Source of the DNA: an uncultured Nitrospira sp. | GTDB taxonomy: Bacteria; Nitrospirota; Nitrospiria; Nitrospirales; UBA8639 | Assembly: GCA_902500695.1 (NCBI GenBank) | Contig: CABVRQ010000011.1 | Span: 1-64,000, forward strand | DNA: 64,000 nt | Direction: 5' to 3' | In this document: one piece after another, positions 1 to 8,049 of the stretch | Position numbering within the stretch: the first letter of the stretch is position 1 | Layout of the letters: every line of letters begins with the position of its first letter | The notes under the pieces: model-generated | Seen by the model: only the letters and a program-made list of their open reading frames with translations | Database searches by the model: none | What the model was told of the DNA's origin: nothing | Made by a program: the position numbers and the translations under genes

Positions 1-437
1 AGGTGGTTGAGGAAAGCAGTAGACGCTCCTCCCTTTTCAAAGAACTGTTGACAGGATTGTTTGAGGGATTGCAGATTAAACGGCTTAAGGAAGAAGCCTT
101 GAGCGCCTTCCTTTAACAGCTGACGAAGGGCTGGGAGGTCTAATCCACCGGACATTGCCAACACCGGCACTTGATACCCTAACCAGCGTAATTCATCGAG
201 CATGGTTCGCCCGTTCATCACGGGCATATGCATATCCAGCAAAATTCCGTCCACCGTATGATTCATAATCAGGTCCAAGCCTTCCCGTCCATTTCTCGCC
301 ATACACACGTGATATCCCCAATCTCCAAGGACAGTATTTAAAAGCCTTGCCACTGAAGGATCATCTTCAACCACCAAAATACACGGTTGGGTTTTCCTGG
401 TATTTAAGGAATCATGCATTGGGTCTGGTGTGTTCAT
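1..437 (-). CDS. Response regulator receiver protein, 3' end outside window
   Basis: Reading leftward from the ATG at 437 the frame stays open to the window edge, so the C-terminus is missing. The translation has the receiver fold of two-component response regulators: the acidic pair in VVEDD (about residues 22-26), the phospho-acceptor Asp68 in the segment LLDMHMP, and the conserved lysine in FFLKPF near residue 115. A short Asn/Pro-rich leader of about 18 residues precedes the domain. About 145 residues are visible, enough for a complete receiver; whether an output domain follows cannot be seen. The genes to the right are STAS and PilZ proteins, so a role in a phosphorylation-dependent signalling set is plausible, but the sensor kinase is not in view. 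Confidence 0.85.
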   Translation of the reverse strand, partial: MNTPDPMHDSLNTRKTQPCILVVEDDPSVARLLNTVLGDWGYHVCMARNGREGLDLIMNHTVDGILLDMHMPVMNGRTMLDELRWLGYQVPVLAMSGGLDLPALRQLLKEGAQGFFLKPFNLQSLKQSCQQFFEKGGASTAFLNH

Positions 438-780
438 TTCTGGATTCTCCAGTTCATTTGTTCCATGGGGGGAGGAAGCTAACAGGTCCATCCTGAAAGG
501 CCTTTCTTTGCTCCTAGCATCTGAAATCGGTTGTTTCAAAAATTGGGTCCTTCCGCATTTCCCCGGGAGCATAGTGACACGTTAAGACCGAGAAATTGTT
601 TGAAAAATTGCTAAATAGCGACAGGGAAAGCGATACCTCACCTCTGCAGACTTCATGGTAGAACTCAGGTTTCTTGCTTAGTGAAATCGAGGGTTGCGGA
701 AATAGCTATTCCAAAAAAGTGGGGAGGGCAACTCAAAGGGAGGGCTACCGCCGTTTCTGAAAATCTGAAAATGGTATTGT
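438..780. other. Gene-free interval between receiver and STAS genes
   Basis: No reading frame with family resemblance was found on either strand. The interval holds the upstream region of the leftward receiver gene and the downstream region of the leftward STAS gene. No convincing promoter, riboswitch or terminator was identified. Confidence 0.4.
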
Positions 781-1134
781 TCATACATAAGGAGTCTGGG
801 GTTGAGCCTCCACAGCTTCTTTTTCAGATTGATAGATAGGAACAATCTCTGAGAGGTGGGTCGACTCTAAGAGATTTCTGACCGTCGGTTGCGGGCTGAC
901 GATACTGAGGTGCACGTGATTGGGTCTCATCTTGTGATACCAAAGGAACAATTGTCCTAATCCCATCGAATCAATCCAGGTAATCTCAGCAAAATTCAGG
1001 ATAATATGTTGACAGCCCATTTCTTTTGCTCCGAGGATGGCGACTTCAAGGCCTAACTTGGAACTGGCGTCAAAACTTCCTGAGAGGTCCAGTATTTTTG
1101 TGTTGTGCTGACAATGCTCTCTGACGGCAAGCAT
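781..1134 (-). CDS. STAS-domain anti-sigma factor antagonist-like protein
   Basis: A 117-residue single-domain protein. The pattern of a beta strand ending in LDLSGSFD, a central IILNFAEITWIDSMGLG and a C-terminal helix matches the STAS fold of SpoIIAA/RsbV-type anti-anti-sigma factors. The serine in DSMG (about residue 56) sits where the regulatory phosphoserine of the family lies. Such proteins bind anti-sigma kinases and release a sigma factor or another partner; the partner is unknown here. A second STAS gene lies on the other strand at 3605. Start at ATG 1134; GGAGGAG lies a few bases upstream in the minus direction. Function beyond the fold is inference. Confidence 0.85.
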   Translation of the reverse strand: MLAVREHCQHNTKILDLSGSFDASSKLGLEVAILGAKEMGCQHIILNFAEITWIDSMGLGQLFLWYHKMRPNHVHLSIVSPQPTVRNLLESTHLSEIVPIYQSEKEAVEAQPQTPYV

Positions 1135-2201
1135 GGGTTCCTCCTCCCTCTGTTTGGATTCCCTTAGGTCTAGCGGAAATTAATTGGCCGATTTTGCTGA
1201 TTTCTGGGCTGATGGTGAAGAGATCTTGATTGCATTTTCTTGAACAGTTGACGCTTCGGGGAGATGGGTATCAATTCCCCAGACAGGTTAAATTGAAATA
1301 CGTATATGCCATGGGGAACTTCAGCAATGAAAAACCGACGAATTCGGCTAAGTCTAAAAATTTTGTCATTCCTTACACTTGCCGAACCGCATGCGGCTTT
1401 TGCGTCTCCCTAATCTGGTTCGAGGCGAGGAGGCTTAACCCATGTCCAACTTTATAGGAGGTTCCCCGTCTGTTAGGTAGGAGCATCAGCGTCCTGATTG
1501 AAAAGACCAATCACAACGGAAAACTTCCTGTTGAACGAAGCATATGAAAAGCTGGTGTTTCGTAGAGGTTCTGGTTGCCCCATACAGGGATATGGCAAAT
1601 AACCTGGGTGCCATCAGATGGTAAGAGGGGACCCATTATGTGCGGCGAGTCTAAATTTTGAGCAGGATTTTTGCGTTTCCAGCCTCAAGGCATGAAGGTC
1701 AGGAGGCGGCGAGGGATGAGACAAATTAACTGCGGAACAAGTGAAGAATAATCTCAGGCGAAAAATAAATCATTCACACCACAAGAAATATATGAACCTC
1801 CAGGCAATATGATCCGATACCTTTTATTAATTAAATTGTGGCCCCTCACACAAGAATTCGCCTATCCGAGGCTTCTTACTATTCACGACCACCTGAATGC
1901 CACCGGATGTTTAAAGCATCAAAACTTACAAGGGGCGGTTGGTCCTATTTCTACCAATAGAATTGACGCGTTTAGGAAAGAACCGGTATAAGGCTGGTTG
2001 TTACAGAATAGATAGAGGTTGACAGCCTACCCGATTTAAAAATTACCGTATCTAAAGTTAAGATATGAAAAGATAGTAAATGGTAGAGTGGATTTTACCA
2101 AGACAATGAGAGGAACGGTTTTTTCTGTTTGGCATTTATTTCACGCGAGTCAGGCTATACTGCTTGACGAACTCACCTAACTTATTGAAAATACAGTAAA
2201 A
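1135..2201. other. Long gene-poor stretch upstream of tRNA-Arg
   Basis: About 1.07 kb without a recognisable gene. Frames of 60-75 codons exist on plus (1230-1457, 1809-1991) but show no family resemblance and no good ribosome binding site. The minus strand holds a 41-codon frame at 1511-1636. Around 1390-1420 the minus strand carries a GC-rich palindrome (GCCGCATGCGG) next to GACGCAAA; the rest of a riboswitch fold could not be drawn. The stretch may be an eroded insertion next to the tRNA, but no integrase or attachment duplication was found. Confidence 0.4.
1511..1636 (-). CDS. Possible 41-residue small protein
   Basis: A short frame running from ATG 1636 to TGA 1511. The peptide is balanced in composition, starts MGPLLPSDG and contains the segment HIPVWGNQNLYE. 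It has no recognised motif, no membrane segment and no clear Shine-Dalgarno sequence. It may be a fragment of a lost gene or a chance frame; listed because the surrounding 1 kb has no other candidate. Confidence 0.15.
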   Translation of the reverse strand: MGPLLPSDGTQVICHIPVWGNQNLYETPAFHMLRSTGSFPL

Positions 2202-2277
2202 GCGCCCGTAGCTCAATGGATAGAGCACTTGACTACGGATCAAGAGGTTGCCGGTTCGACTCCTGCCGGGCGCACCA
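2202..2277 (+). tRNA. tRNA-Arg (anticodon ACG)
   Basis: A full 76-nt cloverleaf. The acceptor stem GCGCCCG pairs with CGGGCGC. The D-arm is GCTC/GAGC. The anticodon stem CTTGA/TCAAG holds the loop CTACGGA with anticodon ACG at 2235-2237. The T-arm contains GGTTCGACTCC. The 3' CCA is encoded (2275-2277). ACG is the usual arginine anticodon for CGN codons and is normally edited at A34 to inosine. Confidence 0.97.
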
Positions 2278-2342
2278 TCTTCGATTATCCATTTTTAGAA
2301 CGCCTCACATATTTTTCCAAATCCCCAGGTGTAGATTTACTA

Positions 2343-2376
2343 GGAGCCAGTCTGAGAGGCTGGCTCCGCTTTTTTC
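2343..2376 (+). terminator. Rho-independent terminator after tRNA-Arg
   Basis: An 8-bp perfect stem (GGAGCCAG at 2343-2350 with CTGGCTCC at 2360-2367), a 9-nt loop, then GCTTTTTTC. It lies 65 nt past the tRNA 3' end and probably ends its transcript. Confidence 0.8.
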
Positions 2377-2811
2377 ACTTAAGATCTGGGTCATATGCAT
2401 ATCCTTGTCGGTATTAGCTTCCGATAAGTCCCTCCTACTCCCGATCCAGACCTTTCGTAATCAACCTCACGCCCTGCCTGATTCCGGGCTGGTCAACTGG
2501 GAGTATTGTTGAAATTCCCATTTACCCCATCAGACAGGAAATTCCTGCGGCCATCTGCAAATAGATGAGATGAACAGAGGTGTGGGCGGAGTGCTGATAT
2601 TGTTGACCCTTTGATGTTCGGGTGAATCAAAAAATGAAATGTGTCGTGCACGAATCTACTCTTTTCCTCAAACCGTCGGCAGGAACCGAATCAAAATGGT
2701 CCTAGGGGGGAATCTGCGGACTGATGAGAGACTCCAACGGAGAATTCTTTAAATGGCTAACCGTTTTTCCTTTTCACCGATTCTTAGTCAGGCATTTCAG
2801 TCTGAAAAAAC
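2377..2811. other. Gene-free interval upstream of exported protein
   Basis: About 430 bases between the tRNA terminator and the next gene. No frame with family resemblance was seen on either strand. It presumably holds the promoter of the gene at 2812, but no clear -35/-10 pair could be assigned. Confidence 0.35.
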
Positions 2812-3486
2812 ATGAAAGGTAAAAAGGCGCAAGTTATGGAGAAAAATATCGCGGTATTCTCAAAAATCGAAAGGTGGGTAGATCATGTTCAACGATGGGG
2901 TTTTTCTTTTCTCATTGGCATCGTGTCGACTGGAATTTGCCCTGTTTCGGCTGAAGTCCTTATGACCACGGATTTTGAATCTGGGAACCTTTCTGGCTGG
3001 ACGGTGTTTTCTACCTCCAATGGAACCTTAGGGGGAAAGGGCTTTCCTGCCGTCAGTTTGTGTAATCATGGGACCCCGTTCTCTCCGTCTCATTGTCTGC
3101 AGGTCCAAGTGGGACAGCTTCATTTCGATCCTACCGGTGAGTTGCAACAAGGTGGAGGGATTGGGCTCACCACAATGACTAATTCCGGCCTCATTCAGCT
3201 CTCAGCCCGTGTGGGGGTTACCTACCATTCACCCGATTATAAGAGGAATCTGAACGGGGGATTGTTTGAATGGGTTGTTGATGATCAAGTTATAGCCGAT
3301 CTCGATGTCGGTCCGGTGGATGATGGTGGCACGGTTCAGCAGCTATTCAGTGGAAAAGTCTCTGTGGCGGCAGGTCGTCATACCATACAGCTTCGGGTGA
3401 CCCGCCCCTTTCAGAGCGGCGCCGGCAAGCCGGCGCCGGTTCAGTTTGTCGATGATGTCATGGTGGAACTCCTTCCCCAACCCTGA
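2812..3486 (+). CDS. Exported beta-rich protein of unknown function
   Basis: A 224-residue protein with an N-terminal export signal: a basic region (KGKK..., then a longer polar stretch), a hydrophobic core GFSFLIGIVSTG near residues 30-41, and a likely cleavage after VSA (about residue 47). The mature part has the alternating strand pattern of a jelly-roll, carbohydrate-binding-like domain, with a typical opening (TTDFESGNLSGW) and ending (HTIQLRV...VQFVDDVMVE). The two cysteines of the mature part (CNHG and HCLQ) could form a disulfide. The fold is inferred from pattern only and no ligand can be named. M9 is an alternative start. A perfect 9-bp inverted repeat lies inside the gene at 3418-3437. 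Confidence 0.6.
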   Translation: MKGKKAQVMEKNIAVFSKIERWVDHVQRWGFSFLIGIVSTGICPVSAEVLMTTDFESGNLSGWTVFSTSNGTLGGKGFPAVSLCNHGTPFSPSHCLQVQVGQLHFDPTGELQQGGGIGLTTMTNSGLIQLSARVGVTYHSPDYKRNLNGGLFEWVVDDQVIADLDVGPVDDGGTVQQLFSGKVSVAAGRHTIQLRVTRPFQSGAGKPAPVQFVDDVMVELLPQP

Positions 3487-3604
3487 GGGGTCCTTTGATT
3501 TTTTGAAGAAAAGAATGTCCTTTGCCTGCATCACGGGTTAAGAGTGGAGGGAGGAAAACCGATACAAGAAGACACCAACGGATATCATCACGAAAGAGTC
3601 TTCT

Positions 3605-3970
3605 ATGGTTATTTCCGAACGTAGTCTCAACCACGATACCCTCGTAGAAACTTTTGCAGGTCGGTTTGATCAACATGCCAGACAGGATTTTAAATGGCGG
3701 ATTGATCATGCCATTCTGCAAGGTTATCGGTTTGTCATGTTAAATATGGTGGCCGTTTCATTTATTGACAGCGCTGCCCTCGGGTGGTTGGTTCTTGCCC
3801 AACGGCGTTTTCAGCGAATTGGGGGCAAGCTTGCCATCATTTCTCCGATAGGATTTGTTCGCGATGTCCTGGAGATCACTGAAATTGGGGAATGGATCCC
3901 CATCTTTTCCAGCGAAGATGAAGCCTTGAAGACCTTTGAACCTACCAAAGAGCATTCATCGGAGTCGTGA
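3605..3970 (+). CDS. STAS-domain protein coupled to PilZ gene
   Basis: A 121-residue single STAS domain of the anti-sigma antagonist type. The central segment FVMLNMVAVSFIDSAALGWL carries the DSAALG variant of the phosphoserine motif (Ser about residue 57). The C-terminal helix region resembles the protein encoded at 781-1134, so the two are paralogues. The stop codon overlaps the GTG start of the PilZ gene by 4 bases, which suggests translational coupling and a shared process. The pairing of a STAS switch with a PilZ (c-di-GMP receptor-type) protein suggests control of surface behaviour or secretion; that is inference. Confidence 0.85.
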   Translation: MVISERSLNHDTLVETFAGRFDQHARQDFKWRIDHAILQGYRFVMLNMVAVSFIDSAALGWLVLAQRRFQRIGGKLAIISPIGFVRDVLEITEIGEWIPIFSSEDEALKTFEPTKEHSSES

Positions 3971-4383
3971 CGTTGGGAACATCGACCGCACTGAAACAAG
4001 ATCTTTGGCGACCGTTACCAATCCCCCAAGGAAATCGACGATCATTTCGACGGATGTCCGTCAAACCCTATCAGGTGCTACCGGTAGCCATTCGTTGTGG
4101 ATCAGACACGGTGTGTCAGGGCCGTGTGCTCAATCTCAGTCCTCAAGGCATGCTCGTGGAATTTCCCGACGACCAAATTCCTCCTGTGCTGAGGGGGACC
4201 CAGGTATCCGTCAAACTGCATTACCTCGGTGACAGCATTTGGTTGCCTGGACTTGTCCGGCATTGCAAGGGCCAAAAGATGGGATTTTTGTTCCCCGCCC
4301 TGAGCAATCATCCCACGAGGGGGGCCAAGCACCCACTGACCATTGTTCTACATTCTCTCTCCCGCGCAGTCATCTCTCGGTAA
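3967..4383 (+). CDS. PilZ domain protein
   Basis: A 138-residue protein beginning at GTG 3967 inside the stop region of the STAS gene (GTGA overlap). The N-terminal arginine cluster RRSFRR (about 24-29) and the later NLSPQG (N-x-S-x-x-G, about 57-62) are the two halves of the PilZ c-di-GMP-binding signature (RxxxR and [D/N]xSxxG). The remaining strands fit a PilZ barrel, and the last 30 residues are variable. The signature appears intact, so c-di-GMP binding is likely. The gene is probably co-transcribed with the STAS gene. Its target is unknown. Confidence 0.8.
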   Translation: MTLGTSTALKQDLWRPLPIPQGNRRSFRRMSVKPYQVLPVAIRCGSDTVCQGRVLNLSPQGMLVEFPDDQIPPVLRGTQVSVKLHYLGDSIWLPGLVRHCKGQKMGFLFPALSNHPTRGAKHPLTIVLHSLSRAVISR

Positions 4384-4620
4384 CATTCTTTTCTTTCCAA
4401 TTCCTCCATGTTCCTAATCGTGCGTTAGTATTCATCTAAATACCGAGCAGAACGACAAAATGGGTTTTCCTTGTCCACCGTACCACCGCTAAGGGCACCT
4501 GCTTTAGGTTCTTGAGGAGGAGAGGTCATGGGAAAGGAAGGTTGATGGGAAACGGCTTATGGAATACCCGGTGATGGAGAATACCAGCATGGCTCGCTTT
4601 GGGCGAAGGTTGCGGTCTGC

Positions 4621-5229
4621 TTAGGATTGAGGGGAAATGCGGTGACTTGTCTTGGGCACCATCGAGAGAGATCTGGAGGAACGCGTGGAACGGGTAATGG
4701 GTTCCTGAATGGCTAAGATACATTCCAGGCGTGGGCGGACCGAATCGAGGTCTTTGTGCAGATGAATTTCGGTAATGCGGTTGTCATTTAAATCGATGGC
4801 CTGGCAAATGGCATCCTGCGCAATTTTGAGACCGCCATCGAGATCCCGTCGCAAAGCCGTTTTGAAGTAGAAGCGGAGGGAGAGGCTCAGGGCGTGAGTC
4901 TCCAGTTGCGATAAAAATTCGGTCCGATGAGAAGATTGACGCAACACAGTGAGTAAGTGGCTAGCCACGGCCGTTTTGTAATGCCGTCCGGTGGAGGCCA
5001 GAACTCTTCGCCCGTTGACGGTGGCGTATTGATGATTAACGCTGGGTGGGAGGGGTAAGACAACAAGGAGTTCACGAGTTGACAGAGCATCGCCCCCAAG
5101 ATGTTCCCAATGTATTAGGGATCCTGCGGTCTTTGCTTTTCGTTTTTTATGGACGGAGAGGAGTACGAGGCCACCCTTCACTTCTGACTGCAAAAGCTTG
5201 GGAAGGGAGGGGATGCGAATAGTTCTCAA
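4621..5229 (-). CDS. RusA-like Holliday junction resolvase
   Basis: A 202-residue protein with a RusA-family core. The segment VLPLPPSVNHQY opens the domain (about residues 57-68), and RRDLDGGLKIAQDAICQAI carries the acidic residues (DLDGG and D of QDAI) that bind Mg2+ in RusA. LNDNRITEIHLHK follows as in the family. RusA proteins cut four-way DNA junctions. Typical RusA is about 120 residues; here there is a 50-residue N-terminal extension, and the basic, serine-rich C-terminus is also longer. RusA genes are often phage-derived, but no phage genes surround it. It is 71 bp downstream of mraZ in the same direction. Confidence 0.75.
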   Translation of the reverse strand: MRTIRIPSLPKLLQSEVKGGLVLLSVHKKRKAKTAGSLIHWEHLGGDALSTRELLVVLPLPPSVNHQYATVNGRRVLASTGRHYKTAVASHLLTVLRQSSHRTEFLSQLETHALSLSLRFYFKTALRRDLDGGLKIAQDAICQAIDLNDNRITEIHLHKDLDSVRPRLECILAIQEPITRSTRSSRSLSMVPKTSHRISPQS

Positions 5230-5300
5230 TGACGGTAGTTCTCAATTGGGCATCTATGAAGGGGATCTGGTACTGGTCGTGGAATGAGAAGGATGGCCAG

Positions 5301-5741
5301 TTAAAGGAGGCTCTGAATTTTGCTCATGCTGTGTTCGAATGTGTCTTCGTTTATATGGACAAAGCGTCGCCATTCTGATGGATTCCACACTTCAAGGCGA
5401 TGAAACATGCCGACTAACACCACTTCTTGATCCTCATCGACGGGGACGAGTTTGCGAAACCGGCCAGGGATTAAGATGCGACCGGCCTTATCCATTTCTG
5501 AAGCTGAGGCTTCCGAGACCATGTGATACATGAAAAGGCGTCGTTGGTCTTCATCGAGAGATTGTTTGGCGTTTTCTAAGATCTTGGCCCATTCCGGGTT
5601 GGTATAGGCGGAAACGGGCATATCCTGCCCCTTGAGGAACATCAGACTATTCCCGTGAGTTTCGATTTCTTCACGAATAGGACTCGGGACAACAAACCGT
5701 CCTTTTTCGTCGATTTTACAATAGTATTGTCCGGCAAACAT
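5301..5741 (-). CDS. mraZ: Transcriptional regulator MraZ
   Basis: A 146-residue protein with two MraZ/AbrB-like swapped-hairpin repeats. The first is FAGQYYCKIDEKGRFVVPS at the N-terminus; the second is SEASASEMDKAGRILIPGR around residues 77-95. MraZ forms ring-shaped oligomers, binds DNA and normally regulates the division and cell-wall cluster from its first position. Here it is solitary: rsmH, ftsL, ftsI and the mur genes do not follow, and a RusA-like gene does. No run of TGGGN repeats, the known MraZ site, was seen upstream. The product is confidently assigned; its target here is open. Confidence 0.93.
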   Translation of the reverse strand: MFAGQYYCKIDEKGRFVVPSPIREEIETHGNSLMFLKGQDMPVSAYTNPEWAKILENAKQSLDEDQRRLFMYHMVSEASASEMDKAGRILIPGRFRKLVPVDEDQEVVLVGMFHRLEVWNPSEWRRFVHINEDTFEHSMSKIQSLL

Positions 5742-5835
5742 GCAGCAGTTCCTTGGATCTCCTGAACGTCCTATCTGTGAGTGTAGCTTAACGAATGTTT
5801 AAGAAAAGTCAAGTAGTTTTGCTTGAGTAGTCTCG

Positions 5836-6183
5836 CTAATCTCCTTCGGCGGCAGGCATCCCCATATCTATATCGTCGGTGTCCATCCTGTCCATGGCCT
5901 CGTCCATGTCCTCTCCTAAGTCTTCCCCCATCTCCTTTCCCATTTTTTTCATGAAGCGGGCCATGCTCTGTGGGTCATTTTCATCAAGGTCGCCAAAGTT
6001 GCTGGGATCGGCCAAGGCTTCCATCCGCGCCTCTTCCGATTTGGGTGCCGCGAAGCGGGACATGATGCGTTCCAGTTTGACACTCTGGCAATGTTTGCAG
6101 GATGGGGCTGGGGCGCTCAAGGTGAGGATTAAAAAGGAATTGCGTTTCCGGCAATCCTGACAACGGTATTCATATATGGGCAT
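5836..6183 (-). CDS. FmdB-family zinc ribbon protein
   Basis: A 115-residue protein. The N-terminus MPIYEYRCQDC...CKHC is the FmdB/CxxC_CXXC_SSSS zinc ribbon, with Cys pairs at about 8/11 and 33/36. The C-terminal half is acidic and methionine-rich with a repeated MGEDLGEDMDEAMDRMD pattern, probably a disordered or helical tail. The family is widespread with no settled biochemical role. The start is fixed by the conserved MPIYEY. It lies upstream of mraZ in the same direction with a 94-bp gap. Confidence 0.85.
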   Translation of the reverse strand: MPIYEYRCQDCRKRNSFLILTLSAPAPSCKHCQSVKLERIMSRFAAPKSEEARMEALADPSNFGDLDENDPQSMARFMKKMGKEMGEDLGEDMDEAMDRMDTDDIDMGMPAAEGD

Positions 6184-6482
6184 CGAGTCGTTTCTCCTGA
6201 TCGCAATGTACTGGCTGTATATATCGCAAAACAGGCTTTTTGGGAAGAGTCGGATTTTGATTTCTACGAATGGAAAGATCTCATATGCTTTAATAGAGCG
6301 AATCCTTCTGGCTCATTCCGGGAAGCCTCACGATAAGAGGATGGTCAAAGGGGCGGTCGAGAAAGGCCAGGCAAAGTGAGAAGGAAGGGATATGCAGATT
6401 AATTTAGAGAAAACAGCTAGCAAAAGAATCTTGCAGGGAGCCTCTTCGCCTCAAGCAATGCAGGGATTGGCAATTAATTCCC
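6184..6482. other. Interval between fmdB-type gene and comF
   Basis: About 300 bases holding the upstream region of the zinc ribbon gene. One 67-codon plus frame (6176-6379) has no family resemblance. No terminator or promoter could be assigned with confidence. Confidence 0.35.
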
Positions 6483-7226
6483 TTACACCATTCTAGCGAG
6501 TGTCAGCCCATACACCGGGCCTGAGCCGGCACGCCGAAGCGTCTTCGCGCATTCATGCAAGGTTGTGCCAGTGGTAAAGACATCGTCCACCAATAAAATT
6601 CGTTTGCCTTGAATGTGGGTCGGCTTGGCGACGGAAAAGGCCCGACGCAGATTCGTGAGTCGCTCCTTCCTTGATAATGAGGTTTGGGGGACCGTGGGTC
6701 GAATTCTGAGCAGACATCCCAGTAACAGAGGAATCCCAGTGGAGTGACTGAGTCCGTCGGCTAGCAGCAGGGATTGATTGTACTCACGTTCCCGTAATCG
6801 TTGCGGATGAAGGGGGACGGAGATGATGGCATCTAAGGGTGGTAAAGCGGGCAACGCCTCAACCATGGCTTGGGCGAGTGGGTGAGTCAACGACAGTTTT
6901 CCACGGTATTTGAATAGGGTAATGGCTTCTTTCAGTGGGGGTTGGTAGGGAAAGAGACTCCAGACTTGCGTGAGGGCCAATGGTCGTGCGCGGCAGGCTC
7001 CGCACTGATGGGCCGGACTATGAAGTAAGGCAGTGGGGGAAGCAAAGGGGCGTCCACATCGCGGACAAACCGGGCCTGGAATAGGTTGAAGCCTTTCCCA
7101 ACACCGGCGGCAAAAAAATGGAACGGGATCGTCCCACAAGGGATTCTGACAGCTAGCACAGGCGGTGGGAAAAATGACATGCAGGAGCGATCGAAGAAGG
7201 CGAGTCGCGGTAAGTGGTGGAGCCAT
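6483..7226 (-). CDS. comF: ComF family phosphoribosyltransferase-like protein
   Basis: A 247-residue protein. The N-terminal third is a double zinc ribbon (ACASC, CRRC, CPRCG, CGAC). The rest is a type I phosphoribosyltransferase domain with SVPLHPQRLREREYNQS and the PRPP-binding loop ILLVDDVFTTGTT near residues 211-223. ComF proteins are needed for DNA uptake during natural transformation in several bacteria, where they act inside the cell with the ComFA helicase. comFA is not in the window. The gene is divergent from the ABC ATPase at 7375, and 148 bp separate the two starts. Confidence 0.9.
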   Translation of the reverse strand: MAPPLTATRLLRSLLHVIFPTACASCQNPLWDDPVPFFCRRCWERLQPIPGPVCPRCGRPFASPTALLHSPAHQCGACRARPLALTQVWSLFPYQPPLKEAITLFKYRGKLSLTHPLAQAMVEALPALPPLDAIISVPLHPQRLREREYNQSLLLADGLSHSTGIPLLLGCLLRIRPTVPQTSLSRKERLTNLRRAFSVAKPTHIQGKRILLVDDVFTTGTTLHECAKTLRRAGSGPVYGLTLARMV

Positions 7227-7374
7227 GGAGGCGAACTTTCAGAGCTGAGGTCAACAGGGAAATAACCCTAATATTCGTGGGGCGCCTTGGTCCATTTACC
7301 TTCGGTATGATATAGGAGGGGTAGCAAATATACCATGATTCAAGTGCGTTCCTGACCGCAGCATTTCCGGATAG

Positions 7375-8043
7375 GTGTCCGTGATTCAGTTTCAACATGT
7401 CTATAAGGAATACCGGCGCGGATCCACTCCGGTCGTGGCGCTGCGGGATGTCTGTGTGGACATTCAGCAAGGAGAATTTTGTGCGCTCATGGGACCCAGC
7501 GGGAGTGGAAAAAGCACACTATTGCATTTGGTGGCGGGGCTGGACTGGGTGACCTCCGGCGACATCCTGCTTGATGGCCGATCCTGCCTGGCATTTGGTG
7601 ATCAGGAATGGACCCGATGGCGTCGGGAACAGGTGGGGGTTGTGTTTCAGGCCTTTCATCTGATCCCGGGATTGACGATCGAAGAAAATGTGGCACTTCC
7701 CTTGCGCTTACGGGGTGAAGAATCCCGGACGGTGCGAACACAGACAGCCGACATGCTGGAGAGGGTGGGGATGAGTCATCGGCTGGGTCACCGATCGCAT
7801 GAATTATCCGGAGGGGAGCAACAGCGGGTGGCGCTTGCCCGAGCCTTTGTGCATCGCCCTCGACTGATCGTGGCCGATGAACCCACCGGCAATTTAGATG
7901 GTGAAACCGGGGGGAGAATTGTGTCGTTGCTGCGTCAATGTTCGAAGGAATTTGGCCAGACGGTGCTCTTGGCAACCCATTCATTACGCGCCGCTCAGAC
8001 GGCGGATCGGATCGTCGCGATTCGAGACGGACAATTGGAGTAA
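7375..8043 (+). CDS. ABC transporter ATP-binding protein, LolD/MacB type
   Basis: A 222-residue ATPase with Walker A GPSGSGKST (40-48), signature LSGGEQQR (144-151), Walker B LIVADEP (164-170) and the switch histidine in LATHS. Length and motifs place it in the LolD/MacB/FtsE-like group that works with FtsX-fold permeases, moving lipids, lipoproteins or peptides by mechanotransmission. Start is GTG 7375 or GTG 7381. A likely partner is the 858-residue permease at 9445, the only FtsX protein nearby; pyrD and a LuxR gene lie between. pyrD follows after 6 bp, so those two are co-transcribed. Confidence 0.9.
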   Translation: MSVIQFQHVYKEYRRGSTPVVALRDVCVDIQQGEFCALMGPSGSGKSTLLHLVAGLDWVTSGDILLDGRSCLAFGDQEWTRWRREQVGVVFQAFHLIPGLTIEENVALPLRLRGEESRTVRTQTADMLERVGMSHRLGHRSHELSGGEQQRVALARAFVHRPRLIVADEPTGNLDGETGGRIVSLLRQCSKEFGQTVLLATHSLRAAQTADRIVAIRDGQLE

Positions 8044-8049
8044 TACGCA

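Noticed and set aside
1340..1440. Possible c-di-GMP (GEMM-I) riboswitch on minus strand upstream of the STAS gene (GACGCAAAAGCC)
   Set aside because: The GACGCAAA core is there, but the upstream helix with a GNRA loop and the downstream GG-CUA...GCCGGG part could not be found, so the match is likely chance.
1230..1991. Plus-strand frames of 60-75 codons at 1230-1457 and 1809-1991
   Set aside because: No family resemblance, no ribosome binding site and odd composition; treated as non-coding.
2216..2512. Frames running through tRNA-Arg (2216-2512, 2229-2417)
   Set aside because: They overlap a perfect tRNA and its terminator, so they are chance frames.
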